Source of the DNA: Hemicordylus capensis
Lineage: Eukaryota > Chordata > Lepidosauria > Squamata > Cordylidae
NCBI RefSeq assembly: GCF_027244095.1
Contig: NC_069657.1
Span: 149,106,857 to 149,170,856, forward strand
Length of the DNA: 64,000 nucleotides
Direction of reading: 5' to 3'
The position numbers and the translations under genes were made by a program. The notes beneath the pieces are model-generated. The model was not told where the DNA came from, did not search any database, and saw only the letters and a program-made list of their open reading frames with translations. Positions 55,801 through 64,000 of the stretch are shown piece after piece (within the stretch, counting starts at the first letter, position 1; every line of letters starts with the position of its first letter).

Positions 55801-58800
55801 TTTCTCCATTTAGGAACGGGCCCTGTCAGGTATGCTGACAGGCAGAGAAAGCACGTTGTACTCACAGCACACTTGATGGTCCGAAAAGAGAGCAGGTGCT
55901 CAGTCCTGTAGCCACTGTTCCCACTCCAGGCTTCCCAGCGAGGATAGTCACCTTTCTCCAAGATAAATTGCTGTCCCTGGTATTCAGGATACTCAAACCC
56001 CACCCAGCTGCAGGCCAGAAAGAAAGAAGAGGGGGGGATGAGTTCTCTTGTAGCTGCAGATTTTTAAATTCAAAACTCAATTCTGCTCCGACTGCAGAGG
56101 TTATGGGGCAAAATACCAGAAAAGTCCCAAGCGGAGTTCCCTCTATTTATTCCATCATAAGAACATAAGAACAGCCCTGCTGGATCGGGCCCAAGGCCCC
56201 TCTAGTCCAGCATCCTGTTTCATACAGTGGCCTGCCAGATGCCGCTGGAAGCCTACAGCAGGAGTTGAGGGCATGCCCTCCCTCCTGCTGTTACTCCCCT
56301 GCAACTGGTACTCAGAGGCATCCTGCCTTTGAGGCTGGAGGTGGCCTACAGCCCTCCGACTAGTAGCCATTGATAGACCTCTCCTCCATGAAGTTATCCA
56401 AACCCCTCTTAAAGCCATCCAGGTTGTTGGCTGTCACCACATCTTGTGGCAGAGAATTCCACAAGTTGATTATGTGTTGTGTGAAAAAAATACTTCTGTT
56501 TGCTGGTCCTAAATTTCCAGCAATCAATTTCATGGGATGACCCCTGGTTCTAGTGGTATGGGAGAGGGAGAATAATTTCTTTCTATCCACTTCCTCCACA
56601 TCATGCATGATTTTTTAGACCTCTATCATGTCTCCTTGCAGTTGTCTTGTTTCTAAACTAAATAGCCCCAGGTGCTGTAGCCTTGCCTCATAAGAAAGGT
56701 GCTCTAGGCCCCTGATCATCTTGGTTGCCCTCTTCTGCACCTTTTCCAGTTCTACAATGTCCTTTTTAAGATGTGGTGACCAGAATTGTACGCAGTACTC
56801 CCAAGTGTGGTCGCACCATAGTTTTGTATAAGGGCATTATAATATGAGCCGTTTTATTTTCAATCCTCTTCCTAATGATCCCAAGCATGCATCCCTAGCA
56901 TCCCTCACATAGCACTGGTTGATGGCATTTCAAACCTGCCTTTGTTTCTTTTCAGATCAGCTTTGCTTATGCTCCTCTATGAAGCAGGAAAATAGGAAAC
57001 TGCCATATATTGAGTCAGACCATTGGTCCATCTAGCTTAGTATTGTCTACACAGACTGGCAGGGGCTTCTTCAAGGTTGCAGGTAGGAGTCTCTCTCAGC
57101 TCTATCTCGGAGATGCACCAGGGAAGGAACTTGGAACCTCCTGCATGCAAGCATGCAGGTGCTCTTCCCAGAGTGGCCCCATCCCCTAAGGAGGATATGT
57201 TACAGTACTCACGCGTGTAGTCTCCCATTCAAATGCAAACCTGGACAGACCCTGCTTAGCAAAGGGGACAATTCATGCTTGCTATCACAAGACCAGCTCG
57301 CCTTCCATAATTATTGTGCTTGCCCTTCATGGGCACAGCCACTGGCTTAGTGCTGCCACATCTGCACCTTAACAAAGTCTTCTGTATCTTTATTTAAACA
57401 TTAAATAGAAAGGAAACTTCCACAAGGTGCAGGTTCTCCTTTGCTGGGAATGCCACTTGTGGTGAAGTTCTCCCTTCAGTGCAACTCTGTTTTAAATTGA
57501 CTTTTCATCAAAAAATAATCCCAATAAAGCACAACATAATTTTTTTAATTAAAAAAATCAATTGCACATCCTCCAAGAACTGGGGCATTGTTCAAATATT
57601 TAAGAAATTGGTCCCTTACTTTCTACAAAGATGTCTGGATTACATCTTCTTGGAAATATCAAACACTTAGGATTCTCCTCAATCAATCAATGAATTAAAA
57701 TGCACATGAACAATCTGTTCTATTTAAATACCACTGCATATTTCCATACAGGGGTCTTTTTGAGAATGGTGAAGACAGTGAGTAGGAATTTGGATTCAAG
57801 CAGAAAAATTTATATTCACTGTTGGACTAAAAGGTCATGTTTAATATTGTCTTTTTCAATCCTTTAATACACCAGAGCTAAAATAGTATGGTTTTTTGTT
57901 TTTTAAAAAAAATCTGCCTGTATATTGCAGCCACAGACCCTCCAATTAAAGATTTCTCCATCAATTAAAATTTACTAACATGGTTTAACTTTAGCTAATT
58001 AGTTAGTCTAACACTTGCAGCCCTTCCACTGGTAATTCATGTATCTATATATGGTGTATCTCATGTGAAGCTTTACAGCCAGTCTTTCACCTTAAATGCA
58101 TCTGCTGACTTCCAGGGGCATACCTAGGGTAGGGCAGGCAGGGCACATGCCCCGGACGCCACTTGAAGGGGGGGCGCCATTTTTTAAATTGATTTTTTTT
58201 AAAAAAATGGCTGCCGAAAACAAAATGGCCACCTTGCATGCTCAAATGGCCATGCCAAGCCTTGCAGAGGCCAATTGAGCATGAGCGGTGGCCATTTTGT
58301 TTTCAGCGGCAATTTTTTTTTAAAAAAAAATTTTTAATGGCCACCGCACATGCTCAAATGGTCCCTGCAAGGCCCTCAACCCAGGATGGGCTGCAGCGGT
58401 AAATTAAGAGGCCAGTGGGGGGAGAGAGAACCTTTGCAGACCCTCCCCCTCATGGCCTTTAGGAAGCCCCCCAAAGGGGCTACAGGTAAACCAAAAAAAA
58501 TTAATTTAATATAATATAAGTCACTGTACACATATTCAATTTGGCACTATGTACAGAGAATCAGAGCTTGTGAATACTGAGCTGAAGCTTATGAGCTAGG
58601 ATTGTATTCATTTGCTCTTACTTTGCTTCTTGTGATAAGTGAGTTAAATGTGATGTCTTAATAATATGGCTATTAATGGTGAGTTTGACTTTGAATCAGT
58701 GTGAAATCCTTAATATTAAGGCCCGCTTGGAGTTTCTTGCTCTCTTTCTCTCATTTTAACTGTCTTTCTGAAATACTAGAATATATTCCAAGCAGTGATA

Positions 58801-60631
58801 CAGTTTACTCTGCATATCCTTTAATTATTTTCAGAGTATCTGGGAAAAGTCAAATTCTCCATTTATTTTTAAAACGTATATAATAAAGATGCTACTATGC
58901 ATAATAGGAAATTAGACAGGCACTTCTGTTTAGTTTTCCAAGTACACCTCCACATAGTCTTTGGGTATTTCATGAGCCCCAGCATACTGAAATTTGTAGT
59001 TTTCCAGCATTTTTTGGTCTGGCTACATCCACTGCTAAATAGTTTTTGAAATATTAAAAGGTTAACGAGCTTGACTTGTATTTTTCAGCTGATATTATGG
59101 TAAAATTATCTGAAAGATGGGTGTCAGATGTTTGGACAGGGGGCACAATTTCAGAGCTTGCCCTAGGCGCTATTTTCCCTAGATATGCCTCTGCTGACTT
59201 CCAACCTTTGGCTATAGCTGAGAATTTACTGTGCCCTTCAACAGACATGCAAAAAAGTGGGGGTGGGGGGAAGGGTGAATAGTTTGATGCCTGGGAGGCA
59301 AGAAGGAGTCAGGCAACAAGCAAAGGAGCAGGGCAGGGTCAGGAAAGATTGCAGTAACTGCAGGGCTAGATGCAAGACTGCCCCTACCGTGGATCCATTT
59401 CAGTGCAGTCCTGATTTGGCACTTCTAGTGTCATATGACTGCCAATGCCAGACAAACAGGGCATGTACCATAGAGATGCTGCAGGTGTAGAGTGGCACCC
59501 CTATCTGCACCCTAAGGATGCAGATAACCACGAACGATGGAAGCTCTCACTTCATACTGAAAATTCAGACTTTGTGTTACTCTATTTCCACCCCCTCACT
59601 TTGTTTAAAGACTGAAGGGCTGACAGCAGCCTGTGTTTGTGTGTGTGTGTTGGGGAGCAGAAAGGGAAGCATCAACTTGGAGACTCCAGCAGGGAACACC
59701 TGGATGGATGGAAAAGCTATGGCAAAGAGGTGGCGAGGGTTCCTGCCAGGAACTGGCAGGGCCAGACGGGATGGGTAGGAAGTGGCTGCTACTCCCAGGA
59801 CTCACACTCAGTAAGAGAATAGGGTCGAGTGTAACATATTAACATTTCCCCCAAAAATACTTAAGATCAATCCTGTGGGGACTGATGATGGTAACTAAAG
59901 AGAAGTTGGGGAGGAAGAAGAAATGGCACAATTTCTGGTTGTTATAGATAGAGAGGACTGAGGTAAAGTGGCCAGATGGAAAAAGAGGATAGGACTCTTG
60001 TATGATTTTTTTTTAAAAAAAAATCTCAAAGTAGTTTACATAGCAAAAGAAATGGGGGGAAGGGGGGAGTTTTGGTGTCTCCTCCAGGAAGCTCACAGTC
60101 TCTGCAGACATGCATGTACGCGCGCACAACACTGGAGAGATGCTATGCTGACTTGAATAGGGACAGTGGCTTCCTCCCTGCTGATGATCAGAAAGCCACC
60201 CCTTTACAAGGTGCCTTTCTTCCATTTAGCAGGTGTCTGTACCTTTAAGAGATGCACAGAAAAGGGAACTTCATCAGGTGCAGCTTTTCTTTCCTCTTCA
60301 TGACAAGCTGCACTTGCTGAAATGCCCCGTTCTGTGCATCTGTTGCAGGTACAAGAGCCCTGCCCCGTTTTCCCATCTGGTTGCCCAGGCCTTAGAGATA
60401 TTGCAGCCTATGTTGTGTAATAAGGGAGCCCAGAAGCCCACCAGCCAGTATGGAATGGGTGGGTAGTACTTACGGGCCACTTTCCACTTTGATGGAGCGG
60501 ATCTTGCGGAAGCCACGTTCCATGATGCTGGGACATTCCATCAGGAACTCACATCGCTTCCCCTGGAAGTTTTCTTCCTCCCAGACAGTGATCTTGTATT
60601 GACCCAGGGTCTCCATATGCTGGCTGGTCAT
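49352..60631 (-). CDS. CRYBA2: CRYBA2, beta-A2 crystallin, four coding exons
   Basis: Soluble structural protein of the lens fibre cell, a beta/gamma-crystallin that forms oligomers with other beta-crystallins. Coding exons on the minus strand are 60631-60474, 56007-55866, 50970-50828 and 49499-49352 (158+142+143+148 = 591 bases, 196 residues plus TGA; human about 197). Each exon encodes one Greek-key motif: [55 protein letters not shown], and [19 protein letters not shown]. The short N-terminal arm ([12 protein letters not shown]) has no separate exon, and the chain ends SIRRVQH as in human CRYBA2. CRYBA1 and CRYBA4 are less likely because they carry longer arms and lack this ending. It sits upstream of FEV on the same strand, as in other vertebrates. 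Introns are enlarged by repeats. Confidence 0.97.
49771..49832. repeat. (TATATG)n microsatellite
   Basis: About ten hexamer units in CRYBA2 intron 4. Confidence 0.95.
50580..50705 (+). mobile_element. Old LINE-like 3' tail
   Basis: TAGATTGTAAGCTCCTTGTG and GGACTGTATAAATATTATAA resemble an L2/L3-type terminus. Confidence 0.5.
50828..50970 (-). CDS. CRYBA2: CRYBA2 coding exon 4 (Greek-key motif 3)
   Basis: 143 bases encoding residues 101-147 and two bases of 148: [20 protein letters not shown] to [12 protein letters not shown]. Acceptor CCCCTGCAG|AACCAC and donor GGAGC|GTAAGT. The [16 protein letters not shown] stretch parallels human DDYPSLPSMGWASKDV. Confidence 0.95.
52215..52510 (+). mobile_element. 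CR1/L2-like LINE 3' end
   Basis: GGATGGTTTTAAAAGGGGCATCGAC, ATCAATGGCTACTAGTC, GACCACTGTGGGAAACAGG and TGATCCAGCAGGGATG, in the order seen in other copies. Confidence 0.85.
52579..52792 (+). mobile_element. hAT-like MITE (family E)
   Basis: CAGGGGTGTAACAAGG start and TAGTTATGCCCCTG end. Flanks TCTTGGAC and CCTTGGAC match at 7 of 8. Same family as 23166-23329 (both contain TGGGCCCAGAGACAAAATTT). Confidence 0.9.
53823..54021 (+). mobile_element. hAT-like nonautonomous element, exact target duplication
   Basis: CAGTGGTCCCTCTAATTTT start and CCTTAGAGGGAACAGTG end, flanked by GTCCACAC on both sides (53815-53822, 54022-54029). Termini are related to the 47.6-kb MITE. Confidence 0.94.
54361..54655 (-). 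mobile_element. L2-like LINE 3' end with (ATTC)n tail
   Basis: (ATTC)n, TTTCTATACCGCCCTTCCAA, GGCTCAGGGCGGTTTACAC, CAAAGGGCTCACAATCTA and CTCCCCCTGCTAAATAAAG. In sense this ends GGGCGGTATAGAAA plus (GAAT)n. Confidence 0.8.
55080..55217. mobile_element. Fold-back MITE
   Basis: CCCTGTAAGAGGGATTCCCAG pairs with CTGGGAATCCCTCTTACAGGG; inner arms continue through GTTGTTGACTACAA. Target duplication not readable. Confidence 0.88.
55866..56007 (-). CDS. CRYBA2: CRYBA2 coding exon 3 (Greek-key motif 2)
   Basis: 142 bases encoding residues 54-100, [14 protein letters not shown] to [10 protein letters not shown]. Acceptor CTGCAG|CTGGGTG and donor GCT|GTGAGT. It includes the motif [13 protein letters not shown], which is typical of the second motif in acidic beta-crystallins, and ends at the linker between the N- and C-terminal domains. 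Confidence 0.95.
56155..56880 (-). mobile_element. CR1/L2-like LINE 3' end with residual ORF C-terminus
   Basis: Antisense: TAAGAACATAAGAACAGCCC, CTGCTGGATCGGGCCCAAGG, then a stretch whose minus-strand translation (about 56360-56608) reads [31 protein letters not shown] and [17 protein letters not shown], the conserved C-terminal tail of such LINE polyproteins. It continues with LINE sequence to about 56880. Reverse-transcriptase domain absent. Confidence 0.85.
56985..57330 (-). mobile_element. tRNA-derived SINE (C-Ala type), long form
   Basis: AACTGCCATATATTGAGTCAG, ACCATTGGTCCATCTAGC, GAACTTGGAACCTCCTGCATG, then CAGAGTGGCCCCATCCCC and CATTCAAATGCAAACCTGG. The extension past the tRNA part also occurs near 29.79 kb. 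Confidence 0.82.
58113..59193 (+). mobile_element. hAT-like nonautonomous element (family F), exact target duplication
   Basis: 1,081 bp from CAGGGGCATACCTAGGG to CCCTAGATATGCCTCTG, flanked by CTGACTTC on both sides (58105-58112, 59194-59201). Shares most of its length, inverted, with 38825-39735 but lacks the nested MITE. No transposase. Confidence 0.93.
60474..60631 (-). CDS. CRYBA2: CRYBA2 coding exon 2 (start codon, Greek-key motif 1)
   Basis: The whole exon is 60645-60474: acceptor CACCACAG, then 14 untranslated bases, then ATG at 60631. It encodes residues 1-53 ([20 protein letters not shown] to [10 protein letters not shown]), ending CC|GTAAGT in phase 2. The first ATG is chosen because no ATG lies upstream in the inferred spliced leader. 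A second Met is at residue 6. Confidence 0.94.
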
Positions 60632-60645
60632 AGACAGCTGCTCTC

Positions 60646-62708
60646 CTGTGGTGGAAATGTAAGAGAATGTTAAGTGCCTGGTCCTTGAGCAGCTGGCAAC
60701 TGCATGTGGTGGGCTGTCAGATCCTATCCTTCCCGACCCCCGACCTGTGCCACCCATATGGCCGTGTGATGCCGTGTGGTCAGCTGTCAGCAATGGCACT
60801 GAGGAATAGCACCAGCAGCAAACACTAGGCAAGCTGGCTCCAAGAAGAAGGGCACACACAGTAGCACTTCTAGAGATCAGCTTAGAATCCCTCTGGGAGG
60901 CAGAGCACTGGGAGGGGTGTTATTAAAACCATCCGTTGCTGAGCAGGATTGCATGACTTTGTGGTGCGCTGTGTAACCTAGAGAAAGGGAGAGGCCATGA
61001 TTCTTCTTTTCATTCGTTCTTCCTCCTCTTCATCATCTCTTTTTTCTGCCTGTTATCCATGGTCAGCCCACGCGATGAAGCACTATGCTGTTCCTGCTGA
61101 ATGGCGTCTTGGTCACAGCCAAAACATGGGGGCACTTGGAAGATTGTTTAATTAGATGCCATGAGATGTAAACTCCACCACCACCACCCACCCCACATAC
61201 ACACCTAAATCCCAACCCACTGACAGGGCCAGCCACATCCCTAGGCAAAGAGAATCAGCCCATCTCAGGTAGCAGGTTTTTTTGGGGTACCATTAAAGGT
61301 CGGAAAACAGTCAATTATTTAATGTATTAGAAACTTTTACTACTGGGGTGGGGATGGATTTGGGTTCTGTGATTCAGGCACCAAGCTATCTTGGGCTGTC
61401 TCTTTTTTGCCTGAACCAAGAGCCCACAGTAATTCTGTTTACCTGCAGTTCAGTTAGCATCCTTCCTGTTGCTATGTTAGCATCCCAGATCCCAAGGGCC
61501 CAATCTTCTTCTGAGAAGAGAGAGGTGTAGGGATATTGGGTGCATGTGCAGGTATCCCTCTTGGGCTAAAGTAAGTGGACATGCCATGCCAAAGTCCCAG
61601 TGGTGATCTCCCCTCCCCTCCCCACCCCACCACCCAACTCCACTAGTGTTTTGGGAGCCTTCCTTTCCATCTCTCATGCACATATCCTGGTACCTGAGTC
61701 CCATCAATGGGCCATTACCAGAATGCCTGCTCAGGCTAGACAGCAGGAGGCACTTCCTAGCTCTCAGTGGAACAGGCTGTCTGGGCTCTCCTTCACGGAA
61801 GGGTTTCCCATGGAGGCTGGGCAGCCGTCTGCCAGGAATGCTGTAGGAGTTTCTTGTAGCTGAGCAGAGGGTTGGGCTAGAAGTCCCCCAAGAGCCCTTC
61901 CCCTTCTAAACTTCTGTGATTCCGGGACTTCTGCAGATGCTTTTCAGTCCTAATCTGCAGCATCCCCCGCTCTCCATGCTCTGCTTCTCGCATCTTTGCC
62001 AATTCATTCCAATAGTTCCTTTAAAAAATAGCTTGGTTGCAAACATGGGGCATATAGAATGGCAGAGTTTGATGGGACTGAAGACCCATCTAGTCTAGCC
62101 CCTTGCCCAAAGGCAGGACCACCCATTCACCCATTCCCACCCCACCCACCAATGCAATCCAAACCGCAGCACGCTAGAAGAAGAAAACAGGGCAAACAAT
62201 GCTTACAGAGCAAACCTCTCCAAATGACTCACCAAAGCAAGCCAGGCCCATACAGAACCACACCCTGAGATACATGCGGATCCTCTGGCTACCCACAGGA
62301 ACCTAAGAAGCTGCCTTATACCAAGTCCGACCATTGGTCCATCTAGCTCAGTACCGTCTACCCAGACTGGCAGCAGCTTCTCCAGAGTTGCAAGCAGAAG
62401 TCTCTCCCAGCCCTATCTGGTGATGCCGGGGAGGAAACCTGGAGCCTTCTGCATGCAAATGTGCAGGTGCTCTTCCCAGAGTGACCACATTCCCTCAAGG
62501 CAACGTTCCCTAAAGACTATCTCACCGTGTCCCCAGGCAACCACTTGACAGTTGACCCAGCAACTGTGGGCTATAGCTTTAGGCAGGCAATATCGGCCCA
62601 ATTTCTGAGACACCATAGGGATGCAGAGTCCTTGAGGACCAGGATACCGCAAACGAGGGCACTGGGGTTGGGCCAGGGGGCTCTCTGGGGCAGGGACTTG
62701 GTACTTAC
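60646..62708 (-). other. CRYBA2: CRYBA2 intron 1 (2.1 kb, within the 5' UTR)
   Basis: Intron between the inferred noncoding exon 1 and the start-codon exon, with GTAAGT donor and CACCACAG acceptor. It contains a possible short CR1-like fragment (about 62.05-62.13 kb) and a minus-strand tRNA-derived SINE (62.29-62.50 kb). The remainder (60.66-62.0 kb) is unique with no recognised feature. Confidence 0.65.
62290..62500 (-). mobile_element. tRNA-derived SINE (C-Ala type) in CRYBA2 intron 1
   Basis: GAACCTAAGAAGCTGCCTTAT, ACCATTGGTCCATCTAGCTC, ACCTGGAGCCTTCTGCATGC, then CTCTTCCCAGAGTGACC. Confidence 0.85.
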
Positions 62709-62744
62709 TTGGTTGGCAGGGCACAGAGGCGAGAGTGGTGGTGC
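62709..62744 (-). other. CRYBA2: CRYBA2 noncoding exon 1 (5' UTR)
   Basis: Inferred first exon: about 25-30 bases below a TATATAA box the minus strand reads through CTCTCGCCTCTG to CCAACCAA|GTAAGTAC. That is a strong donor with GT at 62708-62707. It contains no ATG, and splicing to the acceptor at 60646 gives a leader of about 50 bases. The 5' end is estimated from TATA spacing and may be off by several bases. A noncoding first exon is plausible for CRYBA2 but rests on signals, not transcripts. Confidence 0.7.
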
Positions 62745-62767
62745 TGGGCTGGGGGGTCCCAGCGGCA

Positions 62768-62774
62768 TTATATA
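62768..62774 (-). promoter_or_regulatory. CRYBA2: TATA box of CRYBA2
   Basis: TATATAA in gene sense (CTATATAATGCC), at the expected distance upstream of the inferred exon 1 and its strong splice donor. Lens crystallin promoters are commonly TATA-driven. Confidence 0.75.
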
Positions 62775-62805
62775 GGCAGGCCTGTCCAAGTGTCAAATGA
62801 GTGGG

Positions 62806-62818
62806 CGCTGAGTCAGCA
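62806..62818. promoter_or_regulatory. Maf response element (T-MARE) in the CRYBA2 promoter
   Basis: CGCTGAGTCAGCA matches the palindromic T-MARE consensus TGCTGAGTCAGCA at 12 of 13 positions. It lies about 32 bases upstream of the TATA box and roughly 62-74 bases upstream of the inferred start site. Large Maf factors (c-Maf, L-Maf) activate many crystallin promoters through such sites at similar distances. The site is seen; function in this species is inferred. Confidence 0.7.
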
Positions 62819-62819
62819 G

Positions 62820-63430
62820 TGGCGGCAGCAGGAGGAGAAGCAGCCCAAGTCCAGCCGGCCGGCGCTGTCCATTCCTCTTAGCCATCCCACTGAGATGCCT
62901 CTCCTCTCCCCAGGCCAACAATACAGCACACTGGGCATGTTTGCTTAGCAGCCCAGGGGCACAAAAGGGAAAGGCCCTGACGTGCCGTTTTCCTTTCACC
63001 CTCGGAACAATGCAGCTGCTCAGCAAGAGGATTAAGGACTCTGCCCTTTCCCAGGGCATTGCACGGGAAAGATTGGCACCCACTCCATGGGGCACAGGAG
63101 AAGCCACTCATGGCGCCATCGGGGATGGGGGTGGAGGGAGCTGTCTCTTTCCCCTTCTGCTTTCCAGTCTCTGGCACTGTGCCCCAGAGCGGGAGCGGGA
63201 GCTTCACTAGCTAGCTCTTCATGTCTGGGGTTATTCAGGGACCTTTGGATGAGACTGTGCTTCCTGCCACAGAGAGAGAGAGGTGCACACACCTCTGGGC
63301 TGATGTTTGCCTTTCAATCCGATGCAGTTCAGGAGCAGAGTCTGGTGCTTCCCAGGGCTTCTTCACACAGTACAGTATGTCCATTGGGCACTGCCCAGTG
63401 GTGGCTGTACCACTAGGCGACTGCTGCTCT
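62820..63430. other. CRYBA2 upstream flank
   Basis: Unique-looking sequence upstream of the MARE and TATA box. No coding signal and no miR-375 hairpin recognised. Confidence 0.5.
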
Positions 63431-63439
63431 TTCCTCTAG

Positions 63440-63570
63440 GCCAGGGGTTCCCAGATGTGGTTGGTCTACAGCTCCCATTAGGGGGATGATGATGATGATG
63501 ACGACGACGACGATGACGATGATAATGGAAGCTGTAGTCCAACAGTATCTGTGCACCCAAGGTGAGGTAC
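63440..63570. mobile_element. Fold-back MITE fragment with (GAT)n/(GAC)n insert
   Basis: GGGGTTCCCAGATGTGGTTGG and AGCTGTAGTCCAACAGTATC are the arms. Between them lies a GATGATGAT / GACGACGAC tract. Confidence 0.65.
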
Positions 63571-63579
63571 TGCTGCTCC

Positions 63580-64000
63580 TGGGCCACTTCAGAGCAATCA
63601 TTAATCAGAAGCCATAAGCAAGATCCACCTCCGATGTCACCTGGAAACAGATGGCCCCAAATGTGGAGTTCATGCCACAAACATGTCATGTTTCCATAAG
63701 GCCCTCAGGGCTGGGCTCCAGCCACATTGGCCTTCCCTGCCTTGCAGAAGAAGGAAGGCTTGGCCCTTGGATTTCACAGCCCGCAGAAGTGATTATGAAT
63801 GGCAAGAGACAGCCGCCCTCCCTTGTTCCATAGGAGCCACACCCAGCGCTTCAGCATCTCGGCCCTTTTTGTTTTGTTTTTGCACAAATCCTTCTGCTAA
63901 GCTCTGATAGACTTGGTTGCAGCTGCCAAGGATCCTCTCATAACCCACCAGGGGGTGCAGGAGGGCAGGGATTCCACAAGCGGCTGAGAGAGAGAGAGAG
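63580..64000. other. Upstream flank to window end
   Basis: No gene or repeat recognised; ends in an (AG)n run. Confidence 0.5.

Larger units (their letters stand above)
50971..55865 (-). other. CRYBA2: CRYBA2 intron 3 (4.9 kb)
   Basis: GT/AG intron, the largest of the gene. It holds a MITE fragment (51.37-51.43 kb), a LINE 3' end (52.2-52.5 kb), two hAT-like elements with target duplications (52.58 and 53.82 kb), an L2-like LINE tail (54.36-54.65 kb) and a fold-back MITE (55.08-55.22 kb). Nothing recognised in 51.45-52.2, 52.8-53.8 or 55.25-55.86 kb. Confidence 0.85.
56008..60473 (-). other. CRYBA2: CRYBA2 intron 2 (4.5 kb)
   Basis: GT/AG intron between Greek-key exons 1 and 2. It is largely repeats: a minus-strand LINE 3' end (56.15-56.88 kb), a minus-strand tRNA-derived SINE (56.99-57.33 kb) and a 1.08-kb hAT-like element (58.11-59.19 kb). 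The remaining 57.34-58.1 and 59.2-60.46 kb look unique, apart from short GT and A runs, with no recognised feature. Confidence 0.85.

Noticed and set aside
60470-60859. Extending the CRYBA2 N-terminus into the 129-codon open frame
   Set aside because: The upstream part lies beyond a clear CACCACAG acceptor and does not resemble any crystallin.
1-64000. LTR retrotransposons, endogenous retroviruses, Polintons or CRISPR arrays
   Set aside because: No paired long terminal repeats, viral protein remnants or spaced repeat arrays were recognised on reading both strands.

Overview
The window looks like nuclear DNA of a squamate reptile (lizard or snake). It holds two host genes in the order and orientation of the vertebrate FEV-CRYBA2 block (human 2q35). 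The background is dense with reptile-type retroposons: tRNA-derived SINEs, Sauria-type SINEs with a Bov-B-like tail, CR1/L2-like LINE 3' ends, an R4-clade LINE, and many small hAT-like elements with 8-bp target duplications. No bacterial, plasmid or phage features were seen, and no recognisable LTR or retroviral sequence.

Layout. 1-25.6 kb: intergenic DNA downstream of FEV with no supported coding gene. It holds SINEs, LINE tails, hAT-type elements, microsatellites and one CpG-containing unique block (about 3.76-5.33 kb) that may be regulatory. 25.66-36.13 kb, minus strand: FEV (Pet-1), an ETS transcription factor, in three coding exons. The last exon carries the whole ETS domain, intron 2 is 9.4 kb, and the first exon lies in a GC-rich, CpG-rich promoter region (about 35.5-36.8 kb). 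36.8-49.2 kb: FEV-CRYBA2 intergenic DNA, with a duplicated LINE-associated segment, a 0.9-kb hAT-like element holding a nested MITE, an R4 LINE 3' end, a 5S-rRNA-like retroposon, a four-copy 154-bp tandem repeat and a unique CpG-containing block near 46.6-47.0 kb. 49.27-62.8 kb, minus strand: CRYBA2 (beta-A2 crystallin), with one noncoding first exon, four coding exons that each encode one Greek-key motif, a TATA box, a near-consensus Maf response element and an AATAAA signal. 62.8-64 kb: sequence upstream of CRYBA2; miR-375, expected further out in other vertebrates, is not in view.

The two genes do not work in one pathway: FEV specifies serotonergic neurons and CRYBA2 is a lens structural protein. 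They are linked by conserved synteny and share strand, so the 13 kb between them is both CRYBA2 3' flank and FEV upstream regulatory territory. Both genes look intact: every exon junction has GT/AG ends and compatible phase, and the joined reading frames are 208 and 196 residues.
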